A DNA stretch of 10,837 nucleotides from Gemmatimonadaceae bacterium (lineage in GTDB: Bacteria; Latescibacterota; UBA2968; UBA8231). Shown piece after piece: positions 1 to 7,459 of this stretch. The stretch spans positions 1 to 10,837 of the forward strand of contig PBSR01000183.1 in assembly GCA_002726335.1 (NCBI GenBank). Direction: 5' to 3'. Made by a program: the position numbers and the translations under genes. Below the pieces are notes generated by a model that searched no databases, had not been told where the DNA came from, and worked only from the letters and a program-made list of their open reading frames with translations. Every line of letters begins with the position of its first letter. Position 1 is the first letter of the stretch.

Positions 1-810
1 GAGTACGGCGAGCTGTTGGACAGCGCCCGCCAGCAGGGCCTGCGATTCTGCTGGCCCCGGGTTTCACGCGATGAGGCGCAGGCAACTCTCTCGGAGCCCG
101 ACGCCCACGGCCCCGTGGACCGGCCCGTCCTGGGCGTAGCTGGCACCAGTGCCTCTCAGGGAAAGTTCACACTGCAACTGGCCCTGCGGCGACGTTTCAT
201 TCAGATGGGATACAGAGTCGGGCAGATCGGGACGGAGCACCACGCGGCACTGTTCGGCATGGACTTCGCGTTTCCCATGGGGCATGGCTCCACAGTGGAT
301 CTGGCAGTCGATCGCTATCCGGAGTTCGTCGATCGCGTCATGAGGAGAATCAACGCCGAAGATCAGCCGGATCTTCTCCTCGTCGGCGCACAGTCCGGTA
401 CGGTGCCCTTCGATCTCAATGACCATCGCACGATGACGTTGCCGACACTGGCTTTCCTGCTGGGCGCCAGGCCGGATGCGGTGATCCTGGTGGTGAATGA
501 CATCGATCCGGAGGACTACATCGAGGACACCATCGCCGGGCTGCGCGCGGTGGTTCACGCCGAGGTGATCGCCCTGGCCGTCAGTGACCGGGGCAAGCAG
601 CTGAATCAGAGGCACGGTCGATCATGGATGACGCAGCGCCAAGATGCCCCGGCTGAACTCCAAGCTACGCTCCAACGACTTCAGGAGCGCTTCGGCCTTC
701 CCGTCGTGCAGATCACGAGTGAAGCCGGCATCATCCGAGTCTCCGATACCGTGGTCGCACACTTCTCAAGAAGCCAGGAGGCGGCACAATGTCAGAGGAA
801 GAGCGCGTAA
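1..810 (+). CDS. DUF1611 family P-loop protein (DgcN-like), 5' end outside the window
   Basis: The reading frame is open from base 1 to the TAA at 808-810, so the gene very probably begins upstream; the TTG at 16 is not a convincing start. Bases 142-171 encode GTSASQGKFT, matching the GTDxxxGKxT nucleotide-binding loop of DUF1611 proteins. It is followed by RVGQIGTEHH (about 223-252) and LLVGAQSGTVPF (about 376-411), which sit where the family has its conserved glutamine-glycine segments. The visible 264 residues correspond to the C-terminal P-loop domain. The family's best-known member, DgcN, is a D-glutamate N-acetyltransferase acting with the epimerase DgcA; whether this divergent copy does that is unknown. 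Its stop lies 22 bases inside the following acyl carrier protein gene, so the two are probably translated together and may share a substrate. Family assignment is from motif memory. Confidence 0.75.
   Translation, partial: EYGELLDSARQQGLRFCWPRVSRDEAQATLSEPDAHGPVDRPVLGVAGTSASQGKFTLQLALRRRFIQMGYRVGQIGTEHHAALFGMDFAFPMGHGSTVDLAVDRYPEFVDRVMRRINAEDQPDLLLVGAQSGTVPFDLNDHRTMTLPTLAFLLGARPDAVILVVNDIDPEDYIEDTIAGLRAVVHAEVIALAVSDRGKQLNQRHGRSWMTQRQDAPAELQATLQRLQERFGLPVVQITSEAGIIRVSDTVVAHFSRSQEAAQCQRKSA
776..781 (+). promoter_or_regulatory. Ribosome binding site of the acyl carrier protein gene
   Basis: A perfect AGGAGG lies 7 bases before the ATG at 789 and inside the end of the DUF1611 coding region. It is the strongest Shine-Dalgarno noticed in the window. 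It suggests the carrier protein may be made in excess of the upstream protein, as expected for a stoichiometric carrier. Confidence 0.8.
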
Positions 811-1070
811 TTGAGCGTGTGCGCGAGTTGGTCGTCACGTCGCTGCAGCTGCCTGTCGAAGCCGCGCAGATCGATGTGGACGAGCCGCTCTTCGGCGGGG
901 ACGCCACCGTCGACTCCATGGGGTCACTGGAGATCGTGGCAGCCATCGAAAGGGAATATGGGTTCCAGGTTCCGGACGATGATCTGAGGGTGGAACTGTT
1001 CGACTCGGTGCGCACTCTCTCAGCGTACGTACTCAGTCGCCGGGAGCCAGTCGCCGAGACCGGCAGCTGA
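789..1070 (+). CDS. Acyl carrier protein (phosphopantetheine-binding)
   Basis: A 93-residue acidic protein of the usual carrier-protein length. Residues 42-48 read DSMGSLE, where Ser43 is the expected 4'-phosphopantetheine attachment site in place of the common DSL motif. The following helix (EIVAAIEREYGFQVPDDDL) has the normal carrier-protein pattern of an acidic recognition helix and a loop ending in acidic residues. The start at 789 is fixed by AGGAGG at 776-781 with a 7-base spacer. The gene overlaps the DUF1611 gene by 22 bases. No fatty acid, polyketide or NRPS gene lies in the window, so it is more likely a dedicated carrier (of an acyl or aminoacyl group) for its DUF1611 partner than the housekeeping AcpP. 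The stop at 1068-1070 is one base from the stop of the opposing dehydrogenase gene. Confidence 0.9.
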   Translation: MSEEERVIERVRELVVTSLQLPVEAAQIDVDEPLFGGDATVDSMGSLEIVAAIEREYGFQVPDDDLRVELFDSVRTLSAYVLSRREPVAETGS

Positions 1071-1071
1071 G

Positions 1072-2190
1072 TCAAGGCTCGATCACGACCTTCATCGAAC
1101 CTTCGGTGCCCGTCACGTCGATCCCTTTGGCGGTGTCGGCCAAGCTCATGCGGTGGGTGATAAACTTGTCCAGCGGCGCCCTCGTGTTCTTCAAGAAGGA
1201 CAGGGCCGTCTTGAACTGCATGGCGGGGTAGGCCCACATGCCCCGGATGTCGAGATCCTTGAAGCAGACGACGTTGGGATGGATCTCGACACCGCCGGGA
1301 TCGGTGAAGTGGCCAACTTCAACGACGATGCCGCCTCGGCGCACAAAGTCGAGAGATTCCTTGAAGACGATGGGCACACCCGCCGTCTCGATGACGATAT
1401 CGGGACCGACGCCGTGGGTCATCTTTTTCACGGCCTCCAGCCGTTCGTCCAGCGAGCCCGACGCACCGATCGTCTCGTGGGCACCCATCTGTCTGGCCAG
1501 CTGCAGCCGCGACTCCGACAGGTCACTGGCGATGATGAGATCCGTTCCCACGTGAGCCAGGGTGGCGACGACGAGCTGGCCGATGGGACCGGCCCCGAGA
1601 ACCAGGACGGACTTGTCCATGCCCAGCCCTTCGGCGATGTGGGGGATACCGGGCGCCAGGGCCCGCTCGACGGCCCGCGTCGCCACGGCGGCCGGCTCGG
1701 TGAGCACGGCGATCTCGCTCGACAGACCATCGGGGACCTTGAAGATCCAGGAGCGTTTCGTCAGATGCATGTACTCGGAGAAGCCGCCCCGTGGTGCGGG
1801 TGCCGCTTCACTGGAGACGAAGCCGTGTACGTAGCGGTTGGCGCACAGAGTCGGGCGCTGCGGCATGTGCAGGCAGTACCAGCATTTGCCGCAGACGGTG
1901 GAGCTCGGTGTCGTCGTGATGCGGTCGCCAACAGCGACTGGGCCACCGACGATGGCCATCTCGTCGGTCGCCTTCGGGCCCATCTCCTCGATGGTTCCGA
2001 TCAGTTCATGGCCGGCGATGATGGGGAACTGCAGAGCCATGTGGCCGGCAAACATGTGCTTGTCCGAGCCACAGATTCCTGTGCGTTCCACCTTCAGAAG
2101 GATTTCGTCGTCGCCGATCTCAGGCCTGGGAAAGTCGTGAAGTTCGATCGTCCCCGGCTCGGTCATGACGGCGGCCTGGATGGTGCTCAT
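1072..2190 (-). CDS. Zinc-dependent medium-chain alcohol/polyol dehydrogenase
   Basis: A 372-residue NAD(P)-dependent dehydrogenase of the threonine/sorbitol dehydrogenase group. Visible catalytic zinc ligands are Cys40 (GICGSD), His61 and Glu62 (AGHE). Structural zinc cysteines are Cys100, Cys103, Cys106 and Cys116, the last spaced two residues wider than in the commonest form. The Rossmann motif GAGPIG is at 199-204, with Asp223 at the end of the second strand, favouring NAD. The start at 2190 is supported by AGGAGA with a 7-base spacer; the frame stays open to 2349 but that extension overlaps the upstream aldolase gene. It is the last gene of a four-gene leftward operon, 14 bases after the PLP enzyme. 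It probably oxidises a secondary alcohol (a hydroxy acid, polyol or hydroxy-amino acid) made or used by its neighbours; the substrate cannot be read from sequence. Confidence 0.92.
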   Translation of the reverse strand: MSTIQAAVMTEPGTIELHDFPRPEIGDDEILLKVERTGICGSDKHMFAGHMALQFPIIAGHELIGTIEEMGPKATDEMAIVGGPVAVGDRITTTPSSTVCGKCWYCLHMPQRPTLCANRYVHGFVSSEAAPAPRGGFSEYMHLTKRSWIFKVPDGLSSEIAVLTEPAAVATRAVERALAPGIPHIAEGLGMDKSVLVLGAGPIGQLVVATLAHVGTDLIIASDLSESRLQLARQMGAHETIGASGSLDERLEAVKKMTHGVGPDIVIETAGVPIVFKESLDFVRRGGIVVEVGHFTDPGGVEIHPNVVCFKDLDIRGMWAYPAMQFKTALSFLKNTRAPLDKFITHRMSLADTAKGIDVTGTEGSMKVVIEP

Positions 2191-2204
2191 CGGTAGGTCT
2201 CCTG

Positions 2205-3344
2205 TTATCTGACTTTGCCGCGCGCGGCGATGGGCCAGACGGCCTCCAGCCGGTCGTCGCGTACGGCGTAGATCTGGTCGTGCAGGTTCATCGTTGTGCA
2301 GCCGTGCCCCGGGATGAACTCGATGAGGTCGCCGGGCTGCAGATGACAATCACCACCGACGGTGCGTAGACGACCGTGCTCCTCGGAGAGCGCGTGGCAT
2401 TCCAGAAATCGCAGGCCCTCAGGGTCCCAGCCGACTTCGATTCCCTCACGGGAGGGCAGCCTCACGAGAGGGAAGCCGTGTTCGGGTGTCAGTGTCTTCA
2501 GGCCGGCGTCTGTGATGGCCTGGTCGGGTGTGGGACGGCTGGTCACGGTGGTCAGTACTGTCAGGGCGTTGCGGAAGCCCAGGTCGAGTTGACCATAGGC
2601 GGCATCCATCAGCGCGTAGGAACCGGCCTGCACTTCGGTGACGGCGTCGCACGCGGTGGAGATATAGTAGTCCCCGGTAGCCGAGGTGGAGACGATGTCG
2701 ACGGACAGTCCGGAGGAGCGGACATTGGTCACGGCAGTAGAGAGTCGCTCCAGGCATTCACGGGCACCGGACTCTCGCTCGCTGGCATCCGGCAGATCGA
2801 CGACATGTCCCTGATATCCCATGATGCCGGCGAAGTGCAGGTTTGTCGCATTCTCCACCGCGCGGCACAGATCGACAGCCTCCTCTGATTCGGCCAGTAC
2901 GCCACATCGGTTGTGGCCGATGTTGACTTCCACAAGAAGTCGCGGTCTGACGCCGGCGGATCCGGCAGCCGAGTCGAGGTCGGCCAGGTTGTCGGGATGG
3001 TCGACCGCCGCCATGATGTTGCATCGGCGTGCCAGTTCCATGAGACGGGGAATCTTGAACCGGCCCACGACCTGGTTGGCGATGAGGATATCGTCAATGC
3101 CGGCATTGGCCATGACCTCCGCCTCCCCGAGCTTGGCACAGGTGACGCCAATGGCGCCGGCCTGCAACTGCAGATGGGCGATGGCCGGCGTCTTGTGGGA
3201 CTTGGTGTGAGGACGCAGATGCTTGCCGGCCTGCGCAAAATGTGTGGCCAGCATGTTGATGTTGTACTCGAGGTCATCGAGATCGACGAGAAGTACCGGC
3301 GTGTCGATCTCGTCGACGGGCATGCCGATGTGTTCGGAGGGCAT
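2205..3344 (-). CDS. PLP- and metal-dependent D-serine dehydratase / D-threonine aldolase-type enzyme (alanine racemase fold)
   Basis: A 379-residue fold-type III PLP enzyme. An N-terminal TIM-barrel segment begins DTPVLLVDLDDL and carries RPHTKSHK at 44-51, where Lys48 is the expected Schiff-base lysine. A C-terminal domain ends PGHGCTTMNLHD. His347 and Cys349 form the His-x-Cys pair that is known as the zinc site of eukaryotic DSD1-type D-serine dehydratases; bacterial D-threonine aldolases have His-x-Asp there. That favours a D-serine or D-3-hydroxyaspartate dehydratase-like reaction over a retro-aldol one, though the subfamilies intermix. The start is taken as ATG 3344; a GTG one codon earlier is equally possible, since neither has a strong ribosome binding site. 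It lies 17 bases after the LarA-like gene and 14 before the dehydrogenase, so it is co-transcribed with both. Confidence 0.88.
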   Translation of the reverse strand: MPSEHIGMPVDEIDTPVLLVDLDDLEYNINMLATHFAQAGKHLRPHTKSHKTPAIAHLQLQAGAIGVTCAKLGEAEVMANAGIDDILIANQVVGRFKIPRLMELARRCNIMAAVDHPDNLADLDSAAGSAGVRPRLLVEVNIGHNRCGVLAESEEAVDLCRAVENATNLHFAGIMGYQGHVVDLPDASERESGARECLERLSTAVTNVRSSGLSVDIVSTSATGDYYISTACDAVTEVQAGSYALMDAAYGQLDLGFRNALTVLTTVTSRPTPDQAITDAGLKTLTPEHGFPLVRLPSREGIEVGWDPEGLRFLECHALSEEHGRLRTVGGDCHLQPGDLIEFIPGHGCTTMNLHDQIYAVRDDRLEAVWPIAARGKVR

Positions 3345-3361
3345 CACGTGGTCGTCGTCCG

Positions 3362-4624
3362 CTACCAGTCGAGCAGGTCGCCCTGGGCGTCAAACTGCAT
3401 GTCCGCCGCGGGTGCCGTCACCGACAGATCCTGCCGGCCCTCCATCTCCTTCTCGTAGGCTTCGGAGACGAGCAGCTCACCCAGGTGCAGCGTGTCGCGG
3501 ACCCGCAGGACTCTGGCATTTTCGGGTTCGACGAAACCGACGGTCCGCAATGCCTGTTCCAGGCACTCTCTGTCCGTGGCAAAGTGCACGGGGATGGCAG
3601 CCCCCGAAGGCGCATTCCCCGTCATGCAGTTGATGACGGTGGCTTCCACGTTCATGCCGTCGACGATGCGCTTGTGGCAATACTCGGCCATGCCGATACC
3701 GGCGGCGTTGCCGTGGGTCTCCGGGGTCAGACCCCGCACCAGGACGCGGGTCACCTTGGGGAACTCCTTCTCCGCCGCGGCGTGGTCGTTGAACTTGCGG
3801 CCGATGACATTGGTGTCCATGCCGGAGCCGGAGATGTTCTTGCCCATGGCGTCGATGACGAGCAGATCGACGCGATCGAAGGGCAGCCGCGGCATCCATT
3901 TCTTGGCCAACACGAGCAGCTCCTTCTCACGCTCGGCGAACTTCTCAGGCGGCACGGCGTCGAGCATGGCCGTCTGGTCGTACTGATTCTCGACGATGGC
4001 CAGACCGAAGAGCACGCCACACTTGTCGATCACCTGCTGGGCCACCCCGCGGATGATCCGATCAAAGGAGTACTGGACGATAGCCTGGTGGTAGAGAGCG
4101 GCGCCCTTATGCTTGCCCAGGCCAATGAGCATCATCTTGTGCAGGCCGCTCTCGATTTCGCCGACAAATCCGGTGTGTGGCTTGATCCGTCCCGAGACGA
4201 CGACGTGGTCGGCTTCACTGGCGTACTTGTCGAAGTAGACCGGCACCTCGCCCTCGACGGTGCCGACCTGCACGACCTCCATGGTGGAGCGGATCGGACA
4301 GCCGACGAAGTCTTCGGTTACACCGTAGCTCTCGATGATCTCCTGCTGGCCTTCGGCGGTACCGCCGCCGTGGCTGCCCATGGCGGGTACGATGAACGGC
4401 TTGGCACCGAGGTCTTTCAGCGCCTCGACGATTCCTTTGGTGATGACGGCGATATTGTTGATGCCGCGGCTGCCGACGGTGACGGCGACGCTGTCGCCTT
4501 TCTTCACTTTGCCCGACAGATCCAGCCCCTCGATCTGGGACTTCACCGCAGCGGGGATGTCGTCGACCTGGGGTGCCTCGAAGTGCTGCGACACCTTCAT
4601 CATACGCGGGAAAGCCATAGACAT
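3362..4624 (-). CDS. LarA-like nickel-pincer-nucleotide racemase/epimerase (lactate racemase domain)
   Basis: A 420-residue LarA-family protein. By motif alignment with lactate racemase, His85 (GSHGGGT), His150 (KPHTGF), Lys163 (ESGLHK) and His179 (LYHQ) fall where LarA has its two catalytic histidines, the cofactor-binding lysine and the nickel-ligand histidine; the Lys-to-His spacing of 16 is the same. The LarA substrate motif DHTRP is replaced by VGSRG around Arg53, so the substrate is probably not lactate. Known LarA homologues racemise or epimerise other 2-hydroxy acids, including aldonates. Cofactor synthesis genes larB, larC and larE are absent from the window and would have to lie elsewhere. 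ATG 4624 follows AAGGAG by 4 bases; ATG 4618 is an alternative with a 10-base spacer. The gene starts 8 bases after the iron dehydrogenase stop. Confidence 0.88.
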   Translation of the reverse strand: MSMAFPRMMKVSQHFEAPQVDDIPAAVKSQIEGLDLSGKVKKGDSVAVTVGSRGINNIAVITKGIVEALKDLGAKPFIVPAMGSHGGGTAEGQQEIIESYGVTEDFVGCPIRSTMEVVQVGTVEGEVPVYFDKYASEADHVVVSGRIKPHTGFVGEIESGLHKMMLIGLGKHKGAALYHQAIVQYSFDRIIRGVAQQVIDKCGVLFGLAIVENQYDQTAMLDAVPPEKFAEREKELLVLAKKWMPRLPFDRVDLLVIDAMGKNISGSGMDTNVIGRKFNDHAAAEKEFPKVTRVLVRGLTPETHGNAAGIGMAEYCHKRIVDGMNVEATVINCMTGNAPSGAAIPVHFATDRECLEQALRTVGFVEPENARVLRVRDTLHLGELLVSEAYEKEMEGRQDLSVTAPAADMQFDAQGDLLDW

Positions 4625-4632
4625 CTCACTCC

Positions 4633-5790
4633 TTAGATTGCGGTGCGGAACAGCGTTTTCATATCGTCCAGTGTCGTCTGGCGCGGGTTCACCCGGACGT
4701 TGCCGCTCTGCATGGCGGCCTTCGACAGGGCGGCGACACCGCTCACCTTGACGCCCGCCTCGCGCAACTGGCCCGGGATGCCGAGGTCGTCGTTCAGTTG
4801 CCGGACCTGCTCGACGGCGAGACAGGCGGCGTCGTAGTCGCTGAGACCATCCGTGTCTTCACCCAGGGCCTGGGCGATATCGCCGAACTTGGCGAGGCGC
4901 GCCTGCAGATTGAAGTCCATGACGTGTGGCAGCAGGATGGCGTTGGCTATGCCGTGATGCACACCAAACTGGGCGCCTACCGGGTGGGACATGGCGTGCA
5001 CGTTGCCGAGGCGGGTCTGGGAGAAGGCCATGCCCGCCATACAGCTGGCCAGCAGCATTTGCTCCGTGGCCTCGAGTTCATAGTCGTTGGCGCAGGCCGT
5101 GCGCAGGTGTTGGCCGATGAGTTCGATGGCCCCGAGGGCGATGCTCTCCGTCAGCGGTGTCGCCATCAGATTGGTGTAGGACTCGATGGCATGGGTCAGC
5201 GCGTCCATGCCCGTGGGGCCACCCACCGCCACCGGCAGTGCGACACAGAGTTCGGGGTCGAGAACTGCCACCTGTGGTGCGATCTTCCAGCTGATTACCG
5301 GGTCCTTGTTCTGGGTCTTCGGGTTGGTCAACACCGCAAAGGGTGTGACCTCGCTGCCTGTACCATAGGTAGTGGCGGCGCAGACCAGGGGTGGGATGTC
5401 GCCGGTGATCTTCGCCGGCGCCCCGAGATACTGGTCGATGCGACCCCCATGACTGACGAGGACACCGATCATCTTGGCCACGTCCATGGGGGAGCCGCCG
5501 CCGAGACCGAGGATGGCATCACACCCCGCCTGCGCGTAGGCCCTGGCGCCGGCGGTGACGTTGCGGGCGACGGGGTTACCGACCACGTCGGTGAACAGGG
5601 CGTACGGGATCTGCGCGTCGTCGAAGACGGCCGTTGCCTGGTCGACGATGCCGGCGTCGGCCAGACCCTTGTCGGCGACGACGAGAACCCGGCTCCCTTC
5701 GGGGAACAGGTCGGGAAGGCGGGAGATGGATCCGGCCCCGTGGACGACACGGGTGGTCAGGCGGAAATCGGCGATGGTCTGGAAGGGCAT
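4633..5790 (-). CDS. Iron-containing alcohol dehydrogenase (group III)
   Basis: A 385-residue protein of normal length for the FucO/lactaldehyde-reductase-like family. Motifs in order are GGGSPMDVAK at 97-106 (nucleotide phosphate binding), TTYGTGSEVTP at 140-150, GMDALTHAIE at 194-203, and NVHAMSHPVGA to HHG at 263-280. The four metal ligands Asp196, His200, His265 and His279 are all present, so the enzyme should be active on a short-chain or substituted alcohol/aldehyde with NAD(P). The start at 5790 (MPFQTIADF) gives the family's usual N-terminus; no Shine-Dalgarno precedes it. The frame is open to 6423, but that part is antisense to the next gene and unlike the family. It is the promoter-proximal gene of the leftward operon. 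Confidence 0.93.
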   Translation of the reverse strand: MPFQTIADFRLTTRVVHGAGSISRLPDLFPEGSRVLVVADKGLADAGIVDQATAVFDDAQIPYALFTDVVGNPVARNVTAGARAYAQAGCDAILGLGGGSPMDVAKMIGVLVSHGGRIDQYLGAPAKITGDIPPLVCAATTYGTGSEVTPFAVLTNPKTQNKDPVISWKIAPQVAVLDPELCVALPVAVGGPTGMDALTHAIESYTNLMATPLTESIALGAIELIGQHLRTACANDYELEATEQMLLASCMAGMAFSQTRLGNVHAMSHPVGAQFGVHHGIANAILLPHVMDFNLQARLAKFGDIAQALGEDTDGLSDYDAACLAVEQVRQLNDDLGIPGQLREAGVKVSGVAALSKAAMQSGNVRVNPRQTTLDDMKTLFRTAI

Positions 5791-5824
5791 GGCGTCGAGC
5801 TGGTTACGTGTCTGAGAAGAGAGG

Positions 5825-5853
5825 AAAGTAGAAGGGGGCGAACAGAGCGGCAA
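5825..5853 (-). promoter_or_regulatory. Possible sigma70-type promoter for the leftward operon
   Basis: On the minus strand TTGCCG (5848-5853) and TACTTT (5825-5830) are separated by 17 bases and lie about 35 bases before the dehydrogenase start. The -35 matches consensus at 4 of 6 and the -10 at 3 of 6, so this is weak. The 104-base divergent gap 5791-5894 must nevertheless hold the operon promoter, and probably that of the rightward gene. Confidence 0.25.
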
Positions 5854-5894
5854 GGAGTTGTCCGGATACCCTCGTCGCGAGTCAGTAGTAGGTG

Positions 5895-7459
5895 ATGAGC
5901 CGACGAAACCGACTCTACCTGCCGATTCTCCTGTCGATGGCCCTCCACCTGCTGCTCCTCTGGCTCTTCCGCGACTGGGGAGAGGAGCGGATCCGTGCCG
6001 CGCTGCGCCCGGCGACGCTGCCCTCGGTTCCATCTGCGTCTCCCCGTTTCCAGCCCCAACGGCAGCCGGTCCTATCACAGGCCACGATGGAGATGATCCG
6101 TCGCTCGACGGATGCCGACGACCTGGCTTCCCCCGCCTTGCCCGGTCTCGAGGATCCACTGCGCTACGTGCGCCGCTGGCACCGGTCAGGCCGGCCCTGC
6201 CCGATGCCGACGTGTCGACCGCGGGTGACAGCGCCGAAGGTGGATTGTCGCCGGAGTCCTTCGCCAACCGGATGACCGAGTTGCAGCGCTGGCGCCTCCA
6301 CTCCCTGCCCCTGGCGGACACGACATCAGAGGCCGCGGCGAGCCGCCGTCGGGCCGAGGACATCGTCGACCGGGCCATCGAAGCCATGGGCGGGCTCGAC
6401 CGCCTGCTGGCCGTGCGGGACATGTCGGTGTCAGTGGAAACCTGGAACAGCCGCAGCTATGTATGGGCCCCCGGTCCGACGCGCTACTACCGGCGGGGCA
6501 CCGGTTTTCGCGAGGATCTGCAGCGAGGCATTTCGCAAGGCACGGATGGCCGCCTCAACTGGCGTATCCGCTACGGCGTCCTGCGACCGCCGCCTGATCT
6601 GAGACAGCAGGCGGAGCGCTGGGATTTCCTGTCACGCTTCCGAGGTGACGGCATCGTGGTTGACTACGTGGGTACACGCCTGATCCGGCGGGAGCGCCGC
6701 GAGGTGATCCGTGTTCTCGATGTGAAGTACGGGGACGAGTACCTGGCCTGGTTCGATCCCGACTCCGGCCTGCTCGTTGGCCAGGGCGAGGGGAGACGTC
6801 ACGTGTCCTATCTGGAGTACCAGAAGGTGGCGGGTGTGCTCGTGCCACGACTGATCGGCTCCGAGGCGGGGATCCCCCGGGAACGCTGGACGGTGTCGAT
6901 CGACCAGGGACTGTCGGCGGATCTCTTCGCCGTACCGCCGGAGCGATCGTGGGAGCCGGAGCACATGAGCCGGATCGTGAACGAACATGTGGCGCGCGTC
7001 AGCGAGCCAGTGCGGGTACGGTGGAAGGCCTTCTACCAGGCGCCGCAGCCGATGGCGCCGGACACACCCAACGCCATCCTCGCAACGGCTGAGACGACGG
7101 ACCTGGTCGAGGCCTACACCAGGCGTAAGCTGGAGTCTGCCGGTGTCCTCGCTCGGGAAGGCCCATGGCACCTCGAGGCGTACATCGATCGATACTATCA
7201 GACCATCCCGCCGCCTTCTCCGCCATGGCGGCAGGTGGAGATCGTCGTCATCCTCTGGAAGGAAGGCGACACGCAAGCGCGGTGGTCGGACCGATTCGTC
7301 CGTCGCTGGCCGGTGACGAGGCGGCCGGCTGTGGATGATGTGATGGCTGATGCGTGGACATCAGAAATCCTGACGCGGCTGGCCCGTGGCTGGCCGCAGG
7401 CCCTCAAACTTCAGTCCGGGGCCGACTCGAGCCGATCCAGCAGCTCATCCAGCCGGTAG
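5895..7459 (+). CDS. Membrane-anchored protein with LolA-like domain; probable frameshift near 6170
   Basis: Two overlapping frames together make one protein. The first, from ATG 5895 (GTG 5892 is an alternative), begins MSRRNRLYLP and has a hydrophobic segment at residues 7-25 (a single-pass anchor or uncleaved signal), then a proline-rich linker; it stops at 6275. The second carries the rest to TAG 7457-7459. Both have high third-position GC on their own sides, and reading one extra base near 6170 joins LRYV to PPLAPVRPALP. The main part starts with a helix AEDIVDRAIEAMGG (about 6355), followed by strand-rich sequence including YLAWFDPDSGLLVG and SYLEYQKVAGVLVPRLI, a pattern seen in LolA/outer-membrane lipoprotein-sorting-like domains. 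The last 170 residues are unrecognised. The serine-rich tail overlaps the opposing HAD gene. A periplasmic envelope role is inferred only. Confidence 0.6.

Noticed and set aside
1153..2196. Long plus-strand open frame of 347 codons opposite the zinc dehydrogenase
   Set aside because: It is a GC-rich shadow of a gene with complete zinc and cofactor motifs; no recognisable protein.
2191..2349. Upstream extension of the zinc dehydrogenase
   Set aside because: It overlaps the aldolase-type gene, and the ATG at 2190 has a good ribosome binding site and a normal family start.
3485..4636. Plus-strand open frame of 383 codons opposite the LarA-like gene
   Set aside because: It is an aspartate/histidine-rich shadow frame produced by codon bias of the opposite strand.
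4798..5895. Plus-strand open frame of 365 codons opposite the iron dehydrogenase
   Set aside because: It is a glycine/aspartate-rich shadow; the opposite strand has all four metal ligands.
5791..6423. N-terminal extension of the iron dehydrogenase by 211 residues on the minus strand
   Set aside because: It lacks family similarity, is low-complexity and lies antisense to the better-supported membrane protein gene; the family N-terminus starts at 5790.
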